A DNA stretch of 49,070 bases, taken from contig JABXJU010000004.1 of assembly GCA_013375405.1 (NCBI GenBank), positions 1 to 49,070 of the forward strand. Direction: 5' to 3'. The translations under genes and the position numbers were made by a program. Below, in pieces: positions 27,601-42,600 of this stretch. The stretch is from Candidatus Helarchaeota archaeon (GTDB lineage Archaea; Asgardarchaeota; Lokiarchaeia; Helarchaeales; HEL-GB-A). Position 1 is the stretch's first letter. The number at the start of each line of letters is the position of its first letter. The notes under the pieces are model-generated. The model saw only the letters and a list, made by a program, of their open reading frames with translations, searched no databases and was not told the origin of the DNA.

Positions 27601-30600
27601 TTAATATGGGTATTATCGCTTCCTCATCTACCCAATACACGTACAAATAATCAATGAGTATTTCTCTTCCAGAGCCCTCTAATTGATTAGCAATCGGAAT
27701 GGAAATTGAATTCATAGAATCGGTATTTTTCACCAAAATTCTTTTAGTAACTTCAGTCGCCCCTATATCAAACAACTTTACATCATTAACATGTAAGCCA
27801 GTTTCAAAGTTCGAATCGCGTGGATCCGTTACTTTTCCTTGGAAAGATAGGAGATAGTCAGTTGGGGTCAACTGACTGATGGTATTAAGGTTATCTCCTA
27901 CTTCATAATCTGGATCCCAAGAATATCCTAACGCATCAACATAGACAATGAACAACCAAAAATATTTACCCATTTCAAAACGCACTGTATCCATGGAACT
28001 TGGATTGCCGGAAAAATTATATCCACTCCCACCATCTCGTGAAACTTCATCGATCCATAAATGCCAATCGTCACTGCAATCAAATTCAATTGAAACGTGA
28101 TACCAACGTCCATTTCCAATGCCCATGATATCGTGCCAAGAACCGTCATTATATTGAAGTTTTCTATAATTGGTTCGAAGTCGGACACCGTTATCCGTAG
28201 TCCCATCATAAAGCGTAAAATAAGCTCTTTGATTAGAATCACCCGTCCTCCACCAAAATTCCACTGTTCCATTACTCCTTTCGCCAATACTTTGCGTCAT
28301 GTATAAATAACCATCCCCCCAACCCTTGTATAAACGAGCAACGGTATGATGCCCGTCAAGATCAGATATAATAGAAATGGTACCCATTTCTTGAACTAGC
28401 GTCCAATCATCTAAATCATCAAAAGGTTCAGTGGCCTGAAATATCCCAGCTCGTCTATCCGTATCAGGAGTGAACTTAAGGTCGGAATCTTCCATTTCAA
28501 AAAAAACATCTATCAAAGCAACATCCGTCTGCACGCCAAAAGCCAACCAAAACTTGAACGGTTTCCATATGGTCTCAGCTGTGACATATACTTTAATTTC
28601 TATATATTCATTACCTGATAAATCAGTATATATATAATTTTTAAGATTAGAATCAGCTAAATCGGTCTTATCATATTCGTACCAATAAAAGAGACCGTCG
28701 TGAGGGAGGGTATCTAACTCTTCGTAAGCACCGTATCTATCTTTAATAGAGATCGAAGATGATTTGTCCTGCCCAAAGATACAGTAAAACACTGAGTAAA
28801 ATTTAATATGTATGTCAGAAACATCAAGATCTTCTTCATTTGTGCAATTAACTTTTATGTATTGAGTAACTGAAGCGGCGCCTCCCAATAATCCATTATA
28901 AGTAATGCCTCCAAAAGTCAAAAGGTCATCATCATACAAGGACCAATCCTCATCAGCTTCACCGTCATTATCATAATAAAATGGTGAGAATACACTAGAT
29001 CCCCCGCGAACATTCTGAGCTTTAGCGCGTCGATGACCTCCCGTGTCGTAATATTTATTATCATATCCGTGCCTAGTCGCATTAAATGGAATATTGTCAT
29101 CTTCCTCTAAAGTACTAAGCGGATCATCAGAATCCCATTCTGTGTCTTCTCCTATTTTACCTCCCATGTGGGTAATGTCTAAAGGGTCAAAACCATCGGG
29201 AATAAACCCTTCTTCCATGTACATGTACCCGTCTGAATTAAAGGCATCATCGTATTGTGTATCACCTACATAGGTTGGAACGATATCAATGCCCCACACG
29301 TCGAGATTTAGATTTTCGTCTAGCATTTCATCGTGGAAGCTGTAAAACACGTCAATGTCAGAAGAGATCTTTGAAAATGTATTCTCTGGACTGATGATTG
29401 CATCCATAAAATCAAGCTCAAGAAGATCAACATAATCGCCCTCCTTTTCATGAGCAACCAAGGACTTATAATCCTCAAAATCGTATTTATTTCTCACTCG
29501 TTTCAAAAATTGGGATTCCATCGATAATAATATAAACCCTTGATCAGTATTCGTGAAGTTTGACTCTACTTGTGGGCAAATTCTTGAAGGAGCAGGCTCA
29601 TATATGGGTTCATCACACACGGGGTCCAAAGTATGAGGGTCGTCAGGATCGTAATTGAGATACATGTTCCAATATCCCGTGGCAGTATCATAATAAAAAG
29701 AAAAAGTGTTGTTGAATCCAGGATCGTAAAGATTTGGATGGTCATCGTCTATACTAAAATGCACGTTATCATTTATCGAGAATACAATTTGTCCATCTTG
29801 TCCTGAGGCCAGGCGATCAAAGGTAAAAGAAGCCCTATAAAGATCGTGAGTTGCGAACCATTCTTTATAAGAAATGGCATAAAGATTATCAATCGAGACA
29901 AAGAAAGGTGAATCTGATGCAATTTCTAACTTGATCCTTAAAGAATATTCATTTTCTTCTTGATAATATAATGCCTCGGCATCATCAATCATTAACGTGA
30001 TTAAACTACCTTTCATGACTGGTGTAATTGAGATATATTTACCCGAAATAAAATTGAAATAGGAAAATTGGGCGCCTTGCCCGAGATTAAGAGGAGATGT
30101 GGCTTTCATTTTGATCTCGATTTTATCTACATTCTCATAATTCGGTTCACTTTCAAAAAGAAATCTTACATTTACCTTGTGTTCTCCTGCTAAAGTCTCT
30201 TGCGAGTCGATTGTCCAATTTAGGTTATCTTCCTTGTGAGCCATATTGGCAACAGTACCATCCCGTTCTCCTCCAAATTCTATGAATGGATATCTTGATG
30301 GATCCTCCCGTTCGATAAAATCGTATATTTTAAATTTAGAATATGCATATTCAGCTTCAGCCGCTTCCGTAACCGAGATGTCATGCACCATGAAATATTC
30401 TTGGTCATTTAATTCTCCTGAAAAAGTTAATTGATCAAAAGATATTTCTCCCATTTCCTCTGTTATTGGAATGGAAACTAACTGATTTCCGAAATCCGTG
30501 TTTCCTTGCTCGATTACACTAAATTCTTTGATAAATTGTCCACCGCTAAATAATCTCAAAGAAATCTTATTTGAGGTTCTTGCTCGGCATTGTACAATGA

Positions 30601-33600
30601 CCACATCTCCAACTGACAACGTGGTATTATAATCGTATGTGGGGCTTTTAAGAGTCACTGTCTCGGTTATATTCGTTTGCATGTAAATTAGGCCATCTCC
30701 TTGATAATTTTTATAAATGAAATGATTAAGCGTAGGCTGATAATTTAATTTCTCAGAAGAAGATATAGAACATATATCGGCAAGGAGATCAGTTTTTAAA
30801 GCATAATAATTAAATGGATCTCCTAATGGAATTGTCTTCCATCCTTCAATATTATTAATAATTGTTTTTCCAATATAACCTCCTAAAGACGGTCTACTGT
30901 TCCAAGTAATTGAAGATTCATCAAAATCGGAGGTGTAATATGCTTTTATCTCGGGCGTGTTACCTATGCCATAAAAATATGCTTTCAAATAAGAAGAACT
31001 TGTAAAATTATTTATTAAATAAGGAATCTCTTTTTTAAAATAACCCCACATATAATAATAAAGAGGGAAGACTCTTCCCACAATAATATATTCATTATTA
31101 AAATTTTCATCATCAAGAAAAGAAGGGGAACAGACATGAGCATCATCGCTCGGAACTAAAGAGACACGCATGATTTTTTTTTCGACATCATTCAATTCCC
31201 AACGTCCTCCGTAAAAATTTTCCCTGAATTTTAATGTCGGTGGTTCTTCTTTAATTTTAAATCCACTATGACCGTAAAGTTTAATCCCCTGATCAGTTTG
31301 GTCGCTTACGAGATCAATTTGATCGCTTACGTGATAATTATTGTTAACTTCAAAATTATCATAATTTAGGTAATTGGAATCTGAATGCACGTAGGTCTTA
31401 AAGTCCCCAATGCATAAATACGCCTCTGATGGGGTCGTCGATTCTTTTTCAGTAAGCATGCGGATTTTAAACTCGTTGTTATCATTTACAAAATCCTCAT
31501 AAAAATCTGCTTGACAAAAAGTAGTAGCGGTCGTTGGGCGAGGAAAATCGTTGCTAGGATCATAAAACGTGCAAAAATTGGTCGTGTTAATGATCAAGTT
31601 GGTGAATTGAAACTTATTAGAGTTAGAAACATTATTGTCATCATAATATAAAATTTTATAATCATCACTCCAAAATGTATTTGTTATATAATTTTGATCT
31701 TGACCATTCATCAAAAAATTAGATCCAGTGAGCGGATCAAATATCGTCTCATTGAACCATGCGATTTCACTAACATCATCAACGATGCTAGGGAAAGTAT
31801 CTCCAAATGATATTGTATTTATATGATCTGAATCCTTAGTACTCCAATGAGGCCTGAATTTATCATCATCACTGGTTCCTGCGGGATCCCACACCCAAAA
31901 ATCGTAATCAAATTGGTTTCTTTTAGGATCATTATTAGTATTATCGATATTATAATAATAGTATTGACGTTTGGAAAATACAGGTCCTAACGGGATGGAC
32001 TCCCATGTTCCGTTCTTAAAGTTATATAATTGAATTGATAGAGGATATTCTTTATCAAATGAAGATACAATTATAGAACCATCAAACGCTATCTGAATGG
32101 ACTCTAATCCCTGCCTGTCAATAACAGGTAATCTCTGGGTGAGTTCAATACCGTACGTTCCAATACTATCCATGTAAATGGAAAGATATTCGTCCCATGA
32201 AGAAAGCGCGTATTCAAGTTCTTTAAGTGATAACTCTTGGAAAGTCTTGTTTAGAATAGCAAGTGACCCATTTGATTCACAAATGCCACTTTCATTATAA
32301 TAAGATTTCAATGAATAATCAATCAGTCTATTCTTAACCAATACCATTTGAGAATTATAGTATTCGTTATAAATACCGCTCGTACCATGTACCTCATCGT
32401 CGTAAATTTTAGTGAAATCATAGCCCTTGCTTAATACTGGATTGCTTATCCAGACACCGTCAACATAATTACCTTCAAATTGCCCGTAAAATTGTTCATC
32501 TGCAAGGTCGTGCCGAGTGAATTCTTGACTGGACAAATCCTCTACTAATGTCCCTGAATCATAAGAACTTCTATGTTGTATCAAAGAGTTTTCTAATTCT
32601 GGCATGTCATATTCCGCACCCCACGTGTTATCCCAACCATTCTTTACCGATGGGTATGCAAAAGTATTACCCAATCCCGAAATAACTGAATTTTGGCGAT
32701 AACTGATTGCTTCTGGTAAATACCTCCAATCTGCATGGAGATCGCTAATAGTGGAACTTGGATTCAACCACATGAGCGGCAACATTGAATTATCAAAAAA
32801 TCTAGCAAAGACGGAAGTATCTTGGACATTAGGAGTTCCATTATACTTGTTAAATGAGGGGTCGATTGCGCTCCGTACTTCAGACTCGAAAGAAAGAAAT
32901 GAATACGCAACCTTTAGCAACTGTAAACCATTCCATACTGAATATAGGTCTAAATTAATTTTATCTCTTGAATAAGTGTATTTACCCGAATCCAATTCTT
33001 CCCAATATCCATCGTGCTTATATGAGATCTTACTGATTGAATGTATGGGACTTTTATTAACAAAAATTTCTGGATAATACTGGGGTGAAAGATCATCTTT
33101 TAAGTATACTTCGTGAGTAAAGCAAATGGGACTTGTTATTGTTCGTAAATCTTCAGTATAAGTAAATGTGGTCTTGAAAAGTCCTGTCTTGGAAGCCGTA
33201 ATTAACTTTTTCTCATTATTTTCATTTATAGCCAGAAGGTCTAAAATTTCGAATCGCACTTCTTCAAAACCAGAAATCTCATGCTCTATCCATGATTCAG
33301 AATAACTGCTTCTTTTCAATGCGACTACTGCATCCATTTTCCCTATCACGAGTCTATCAAGACCAAGAAGTATGGTATCCACGCCGTTAATTTGGTCATA
33401 TTCGATCACCGATATTTCACCCAGTATTAAATCTTCAATTACATTTTTTAAGATTAAATTAAAATCATATTCTAATAACTGAGAATAATAATTATTTTCT
33501 ATTAACCCTCCTATCAATACTGCTTTTCTGTCGTTAGCAGAAAACCTATCAATGATCTTTATTGAAGTAGGAATGAAATTAATAGGACTCTCAACATCAA

Positions 33601-36600
33601 GCAATCGTACTAGGGTAAAATCTTGATTAAATCGATACTTATACAAGTATAGTTGTTGAGAAAGGACGTTTTTCTGAGCGATAAATAAGTAACATTTACT
33701 TACATCCTTATCAAGAAAGGCATCAAATGAGAAAAACTCGTAGCCTGAAGTGCCTGTAACATTCGATTTAATTTTCCATGAACCCTGCTCAAGATGAATA
33801 ATATCTACTTGAGATGATGAGACTTCAATTATTTCATGAATTCCGTCATTATTTATATCTAATAATTTAAATATTTGATTATCAATCGCTGGAATTGTTG
33901 ATTCATTACTTACGATATCATCTATTTGCCACCCGTTGGTCTCATTAAATTCATAAACAGTAATGTCTAAATTTGAAGCGACCTCCGATATTATGATGGG
34001 TTGCCATTTTCCACCTACTTTAAATTGACCCCAAGACCCCCAAAGGTCCAAATCGGCAGCTGGAGTAACGTGCATTGGTAAATAATCATAACTAAAATTG
34101 TACATGGAATTTTTAAAATCGGTATCTTCATCTATATCCCATGTGATTGTATATGTTGCCTCACTTCCCTGACTTTCGATTACTGCTGGTTCTGTATAAA
34201 GCGGTATCCAGTCATTTACTAAAGGATTATAATATTGCGCAATAACATCCCACAGATTTGTCTCACCGAAGTAGTTATCAATTGTTCCTGTAATCTCGTG
34301 AATGTTTTCAGGCATTGATGCGTCGAATTCAAGAACGTCGCCGAATATCAAGTCAGTCATTAACTGGATATCGGTGTAATCATATGTTTTTATTGCTGAA
34401 TGTCCGAATTCATTCCAATTTTCTCCAATTTCGTACTCTTCATCCCATGAAAAACCAAATGCATCGAAGTATGATTGAGTTTGTCCAACGGAATATGTGC
34501 GAAAAACTAATTTGGTGATAGCTCCACTATTTGCAGACATCTCGACGTTTGAGAATTGTAATTGTCCATCCAAATACCAATTATATTGACCGTTCGTGCC
34601 TGCTGAAGTATTAAACACGATTTTTATATGATGCCACGTTTCAAAATCATACAATGCATTGTTATTTTCAGCGTCATAAATATACCCCTCTTCCGCCTTT
34701 ATAACAAACCCTGAATTGCTACTGCCATCCAAACTATAGAGTGATATTATATCTTGATTATATACATCTTTCATTAAAAACCAGTATTCAATTGTTCCAC
34801 TAGTTTGTGGAGTATCAAGATAATGATGCCGTTGCAATCCAGCAGAGGATGAAGGATCCTTCAAAAATAACACCTCATCATGCCCAGCATATGATGCATC
34901 AACTCGTGCTTCTCCATACGTTGATTTGTAATCAATAAACTCGATATCCAATTCCGTTTCTCCGACTTCACCTACAAAACTATATGTTCCAGTATAATGG
35001 CCGTTAACATCTAAATAATTTCCCGCCTTGTCAAATACATAACACTTCAAGAAATAGTTCTCTGGAGGGAGAGGATCCAATAATTTATCATCCCAATAAA
35101 AGTTCCATAAATTTTCGTCACCGGAATAATAGGGTCTTCCCGTGAAATTCCAATTTATATTGTCATCCGAACCAAAGATGTATATTTTATGAACATCTGT
35201 CTCCCCGTTTATGTTTGGTAAAATCGAAGAGACATCAATTTGAATGGTGCTATATGTATAATTATCAGAACCAAAAATAACAATTCCTGAACCTGTTGAA
35301 TTCCTTCCGAGATTCCATTCAAATATACTGCAATCAGAATCTCTTTGAATTATATTATCAAAAATTCCTTTAAACTTATAAGAAATGAATTCATTTGTCA
35401 AATTGTCTTTTATTGAAAACCAAAAGAGAAACTCTTCTCCTTCTGAGAGCATGACATGATCAGATATGTTGAAGTATTCTTTACCAGGGGATTTCAAGAC
35501 CCACTCTGAATGCGTGATATCAAATTCCAGAGTAATTCCGTCTAAATCTACGAATTCATAAAATTTAGCATCTATTAATTCCGTCATGCTTGGAGATAGT
35601 AAATAGCGATATTGTGCATCTATTTGAAGAATGAGAGATCCACCGTTCATTAATACTGAAAATTTATCAATGATGTTATTTCCTATTTTGATCGTCTTGA
35701 TATCTTTAATTCGAGAAACATCATCATGAATCAAGTCATATCCGATAATCTCATAGGACAATAGGTCATAATTTAAAGTCCCCTGTATTTGAATGCTATG
35801 AAATGCTAATGGATCCGTGTAATACATTGTAATAGATTGAACCCCTTCTTGATCTCCCAAGGCTTGACTTACCATGTCCCAACTAAATCCATTATATACA
35901 TCATCAAAAGCTGATATTGAAACTTCTTTTTTATCATTGAAATATAACACGTCTACTATAGTGTTGTTATAAATATTATCTCCTTCTGCAAAAACTTGTT
36001 CTATAACAGAAATTATTTCGGGAGGGGTATTATCAAAATAACAAGAATCAATGAGTTTCTCCATGAGATTTCCCGCGCTATCTACCGCATATATAAATAC
36101 ATCATAATATCCGTTTGGTAATTGTCCCGTGTCAAGTAGAATTTGCCATTCATCTTCATTAGTCTCGATTGTCGTATATTCTAGGTTAGTGAATACCATG
36201 CTTGAATTAGAATTAATGCATTTTAAGAAAACGTCATAATCCGACATATCGCTTATTGACACGTTAATTAAAAAAAGTCCATTCGAAATATCGGGATCTT
36301 TATAGTGCAGAGTAATATTTGGACTAGATTTATCAAATAATACAGTAAATTCAATAGTATTGTTGAACCCGAGAGAATCTTCACATGTTAATTCAATTAG
36401 TGTATGTCCTTCTAAAGTATTAGTGTCATTAAAATAAAAAGTATATAAATTATCGCTAATAAGCCAATATCCATGATCAAATGAAACATTAAAATAATAA
36501 TCTACTATTTCAGAAAAGTCATTAATTATGAACGAAATATATCCTGTCTCGGGATTTACGGAAGCTTCATTTTCAAATTGTCTAAATATTAAAGGTCCCG

Positions 36601-39600
36601 TAAAATCTATTGAAATTGTGTCATTCAATATAAAATAACAGGTATCTCCAGAAATGTCGTAAAATTCGCCTTTTATAGTGTAATTACCCTGCGAAAGTGT
36701 TCGAAAATCAAAATTACCTATGAATTGTTTTTCTACGTGAGTGGTATTGGAAATTCCATAATCCATGGTAATCGGATTTAGAGCCCCATAAGTGCCGTCT
36801 AAACTCTCATTTGTTAGTAATGTAATTAAGATCTCATTTCTTATATCATCAATATAGTAAGAAAAAGGATAGGAATTATTATTAATTATAATCTCATCAA
36901 TGGAACTAATTTTCTCTGAAGGAAGAAGTTGAGGGAATGATAAGAAAAATTTATTATTGACAATGATAATCTCCCCTGACTCATATACTTTCGTATCATT
37001 TAAATCAGAATTAGCATGTAACGTAATTATCTGTATCAAATCACCTTTAGTGTTAAATAATTTCACTACTGGATACATGCCATTTACGACAAATGGAATG
37101 CCATGGGAATTATTATAAGCATTTAAATTGTTGGTAAAATTCATCCACACATTATTGGATTGAGGATTAGCATGAATGTCGCATCCAATATCCGATATCT
37201 CAACTTGGTCACTAAAAACAGCATGAGTTACGATAATTACTATTGTTCTTGAAGTGATTAATGTCTGACCTTGATAAAGCCTTATATCCATGGGAATGTA
37301 CGAGAATTCTCCACCGTATACTTTGTAAAAGGTAGAATTTAGCTTAATGGTATCGGAAAAGTAAATGTGATCATCTTCTTTAACTGGAGTTGTAAATTCA
37401 AAAGTCTCATAAATCGTGCTCATCACAACCCTACTAATATCATTATCAGTGGGATAGATCGTAGGATTGATTGTAATCGTGTTATTCTGGTCAAGGCCGT
37501 AAAGATGGTTATCATCTATGCCCTCCATTACAAAATTTCGGTGGTTGTTCATGTCTTTTACAATCCAATAGCTCGAGTCATTGAGCATTTTACCATTCCC
37601 TAAATTATCATAACCAATAATTCTAAAGAATATTTTGTCGTCTCTCATGTTAAAAATATTAAAATTCACTGCAAAGGAGGGAACACCTCCAGTAAACGTG
37701 CCACAATCCCTCCAAATCTCCTTTCCTGCCTCTTGCGTGGAATATTTATAATCAAGCTTCACAAAAGAAAGATGCATGTCCGTAAATGTAATATTTATAG
37801 TTAAAATGTGATCTTCTGGATTACTATAAATCAAACCAAATGGATTATTACTTAAACTTATATCTGGACCTTCTATATCTAAAATTACTTGATCTAACGT
37901 GAAATTATGAGAATAATGTGGGAAGTTAGAACCGTAAGTGAGATTTGCCGTGACTATAAAATTAATATCATATACACCAGGGATTAATCCTGTTTGATTA
38001 ACCCAGTTTGAAAGCGATTCGAGATGAATTAACCAATAATTTGAATATAAATCACTATGAGTAGCATTCGTCAAGAAATCAATATCTCCAGAATAATTGA
38101 TGTAAACATCTAAATAATTGACATGCCAATCCAGACCTTTCCGTGGAATAACCCCCAAATATGAATTATGGTTGATGCGCCCATCGATCTCCGATTGCGT
38201 AAAGTTGATCAAATCATCAAAATGGTCGATGCCAAAATAGACAGTATAATAATCATACACGACATTATTAATATCGTCAATTGCCTTACAGACAAAATAC
38301 CAACTTGCATCATCAGGAATATCCCAAGTCTTCATGACAAGGGGATAATGCTTGTCATCGCGATTAAAAGAAGTTAATAAATGCCATTCATCGGAATTGG
38401 GATTCTGCAAGTCAGGTTCTGTATCGGATAAATAAAATTCTAACGAAGATATAGGCTTGCCGGTGCTGTTGCATTCAAAATAAATGTATCCATCCACTAT
38501 TTCACCTGAAGTGGTGATTGGCGTCCAACCTTCTTGTCCACCTTCCTTCGATACTCGTGCACTGATAGCTAAAATCGGACCTCCACTATGGCTCTTAATC
38601 TCGGCATTAGAAACGGATGCATTAAACACGGAAACGTCATCAATGGTGCCTGTAAAACAGGAATAACTGGTCAATTCTGCACCAACAATGAATCCACCAC
38701 CACTAGCAAGATTTCCTCCTCCATTCCAAGGCTCAGCAGTATCACCCATTGCGGATGTACACCATGTATCTCCAATTAACACGTCCACATTACTTTGATT
38801 GTATCGCACGGCAATGTAATTCCACGCATTTATTTCTATAGCACCTGGAAATCCATATGTCGCTGAAGCTTCAACGCTAGCAGTTTTAATGTAGACTTGC
38901 AAGAATCCACTTTCGTTAACACCTAATTCAAAATTACCATCTTTAGAAATGAAAATATTCTTGATGCCATTATTGCTTTGATTTGACTGGAATGAAGTTG
39001 GTTTAATCCAAGCGGAAATAACGAACTCATCATCGGAAATTCCTAATGGATCATCCAAAATATCTCCAAAATCAATATGATCAAAATCCTCGTATGTTGG
39101 ACCACTTGGCGCGATTGCGAATTGACAATATCCAGCCCCATCACTAGAAGAACAAGTAACACTTGCAGTGCCAGAAGCTCCTTGAGATGCTAAATCTCTA
39201 CTACCAAAACATCCAGACACATCACCGGATCCACTTGATCCTGTTTGATATTCATCTTCTTCAGTCCAGCCAGTACCTGAAACACTAAAAGTATATCCAT
39301 CCCCCCCATCGAAAGCCAATGCGTAAATAACTAAACAATCATCTACATCGGTAGTGACACCTGGAATCGAGTGAGGATTTCTTGGTCCTGCTGAACTAAA
39401 ACTATAAGCATTTATTGGTGTTGTGGTGTCTACTCCACTAATTCTAACGTACCACATCATCCATTCGTCAGAAGAAAGAGCCGTTATGCTCTCGCTTGAA
39501 CCTTCTGTCCCATCAGCAATTCTATAATAGATACCTACATGAGCATCAGCAGTAGTAGAACCACCATCTCCAAGAAAAGTAAAATCAGATGAGCCTGTTG

Positions 39601-42600
39601 CATCAAAAACCTGAGATGAAGCATCATCTTGTATGGCTATGAGAACAAGTAAGTCACTTACTTCAACTCCTGTTGGCTTATCACACGTGAGTGTAGATGA
39701 TGCGGTCGTGCTTCCATCTACATTCCAGGATTCTATAACTGGAATACCACCGCCACCTCCACCCATAATTTCCCCCTCTCCATCAAACTCAAGGCCACTA
39801 TCGTGCCTCCCTGTTGTCCAAGAAACATTTCCTTCTAAAGTTCCTTCAAGATCATTAATTAAGTCAGTAGTAGTAGTGCCCGAGTCTTCATTAAATTGAG
39901 CGATGAACGCTAAGGTGTTGGATGGTTCGGACTCGGAATAGCTACTCAAAACGTTAATTAGGTCATACAAGTCAAAAGGCCAGTCTGGATATCCATCTTC
40001 ATCTTGATCAATGAAAAATCGCTGACCATATATGTCGATCTCTAACCCAGCATATTCTACGTGAGATAATGGATTATAAAGCTCGTCCCCTGAATACTCA
40101 ACCTTCGCGAGCATGTTTTGTTCAATGGATCCATAGACAGTATGGTTGTAGTAAAATTTACCTTCATCATCAGTATCAATTGACGCCACTTTTTTATATC
40201 GATCATTAACTTCAATGAACAAGGTTAAATTTTCCACTGAAATGGGCTCGTGTAAGGAATTTACGACCTGCCCGTCAAATATCACGCTCCAAGAATCATT
40301 ATTATCGAAAGTGTAGACAGCATTATAGTCCACTCCCAAGTCAAACGGTTCCGTGGAGATTACTTCTAAATCATCCTTACCTATTTCGATTTCATGTATC
40401 TCAGGATCGGATCTCCTGTATCCAAATCCTGATAACACGCTATAAATAACTCTTGTTTCATACGTGCCAGGTAAAAGGTCTAACTTGTTTAGGGGCACTT
40501 CAGTAAATAAGGTATAATCACTTTCGGGACCTGACACAAAATCACTAAAAATATCGTAATATCCTTTGACAAGATATCCCTCAACGGGAGAAACGTTCTT
40601 TGGAATGAATCGGACATTCATCCTGGCAGTCTCAAATAATGAAGGTGATATCTTGGATCGTATCACAAACATGTCATTAAAAGATAACTCGCCTAAATCG
40701 TTTAAGGATGGAAAGTATTCCTGCTCGAAAAAGTCAGGTGATGAAGTCTCAAGGCGTAAGGGCTGTGATACACGAGCATACTCAAGGTTAGGACGTCTGA
40801 TTGGAATCAAAGAGATGATCCCATACACCGAGGTCATTAACACGAGAAAGATTGCTATTAAAAGAAGTGCCCGATAATTGCGACGGTCATCGGCACGACG
40901 CTGATCTTGCGATGATAAGCGCGCCTTTAATGGTGACTTGGTCATGTAACTAATGTACTTTTCCTTCGCAAAGAGCACTATGAAAAGTATCAATAGAAAA
41001 ACGGGAACGAAGAACCACTGTGGTGCGTAAATGAAACTAACCCAAGAGGTGATGGCTAGAATGACGGTTAATGACCATAAGATAGAAAACCATAAAACAG
41101 AAAACATTGAATTCTTGATGCGTCCACGTCTATCATGTTTGACTCGCTCAATTTTAGGTACCTTTCTAAAAAGAAAATAAGACTTGATTAACAAGAAAGG
41201 AGTGATCCACGAGGAGATAAGAGGCCCCAAGACATTGTTTGTAATTAGGAGCAAATTAAATAGAAATACAGGAGCTAACGTAATAAATAATATTCTCTTT
41301 TTTGACAAAATCATATCCCACGTGTATATCAGAAGGGAAAAGGTAAAAATTAAGACCTGCATGAACGGAAAGAGCTTAATGAGTTCTTGTGGGAAAAAAA
41401 GTCTTTCAGGAAACAATAGAGTGAGGATTGGTATTAAAGCCATGCTTGCTAACGATATTGGTTTCAAGGTAACATTTCCAATTTTTCTTAAAGTAGGATG
41501 CGTAGGTGCCTCTTTAAATTCTTTTAGACAACCATCTCGAGTTCTTAGTTTGCTCTTATTCTTCTTTTTATTGTCATCAATGGTCCTTTCAATGATCTTT
41601 TTGAGCAACTTTCTATTCTTAGCCAACACAAGTAATTCTGACTTGATGCTTATGGGGAATGGGGTTTTAATGATCTCTGTCTTATTATGATTTAAATACA
41701 TGAACTCTGGGGTGTCTGAATCAAAGTTGATGGCAATATTATTCTTAATAATGTGTTTTAAGGTGTTACGAGCCTGCCGTTCGATGGATGGAACTTTTCT
41801 TACAACATCACCTTTTCTGATAATACCATTAAGGTAATCATCAAATTTCTGTTTCTGTGTTCTGAAAAAGAGGATCCGTGCACGTTCACTTAACAATATG
41901 TCGTTCTTTTGATACTTTATCCCGTGTAAAAGCTTGTAGCGATCTTTAATTTCTCTAAGTAATTTAAGAAAAGGAAGGTAATCTTCACTTGAAAGTTCAT
42001 ATTTTTTATAATATCGTTTAAATCTTTTCTTCTCATCTAAAATTGATAAAAATGATACGATGCTGGTATGGCGTCTCTTGCAAGATAATCTTATCCAAGG
42101 CAAATTTTTTGATCGCTTAATTAACTCAGTTCTATATTCCTCTTCTAATTTATCCAATATTTGTGCTTCACGCTTATTAAATGCTTGCATCTCTAATGAT
42201 TTCTCGTGTACTTCTTCTTCCTTCTTTAGCTCTTGATATTCTAAAATATATTTTCTTTCAAATTCTTCTTTACCTTGTAAATCGTGATATGGAAATACCC
42301 TTTGGCGTTTCAATCCCATCTCTTTATTTTGAGGCATGATGGAAGAAAATATATTAAACCTATCTTTATTTTTAAGTTCAGCGGGAGAATAATAATCAAT
42401 GAATCCAACTTTAAATTGGTGTTTATAATCCCGTATTATTTCATATAATAATCCGTCCAATCGTAATATCTCATTGTTCAAGATATGGAATAATTTTTTG
42501 GAGTATCTCATAAAATCTTTATTTAGCGCCTTAGTTGCCTTCCTTTCAATCTCCTTTTTCTTCTTAACCTTCTTAAGAACGTGTCTTGAATGATCTGTTT

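Noticed and set aside
15250..28306. Many open frames of 60-120 codons on both strands within the giant gene.
   Set aside because: All lie inside the giant's frame, lack motifs and starts, and mirror its codon pattern; treated as shadows.
39746..39763. Six-glycine run considered as a sequencing artefact or frame-shift point.
   Set aside because: The frame stays open and the domain continues correctly on both sides, so it reads as a genuine flexible linker.
41184..41690. Plus-strand open frame of 168 codons opposite the membrane-segment region of the giant.
   Set aside because: It is antisense to a strongly supported membrane bundle and its low-quality hydrophobic translation is expected from the complementary strand; no ribosome-binding site or domain.
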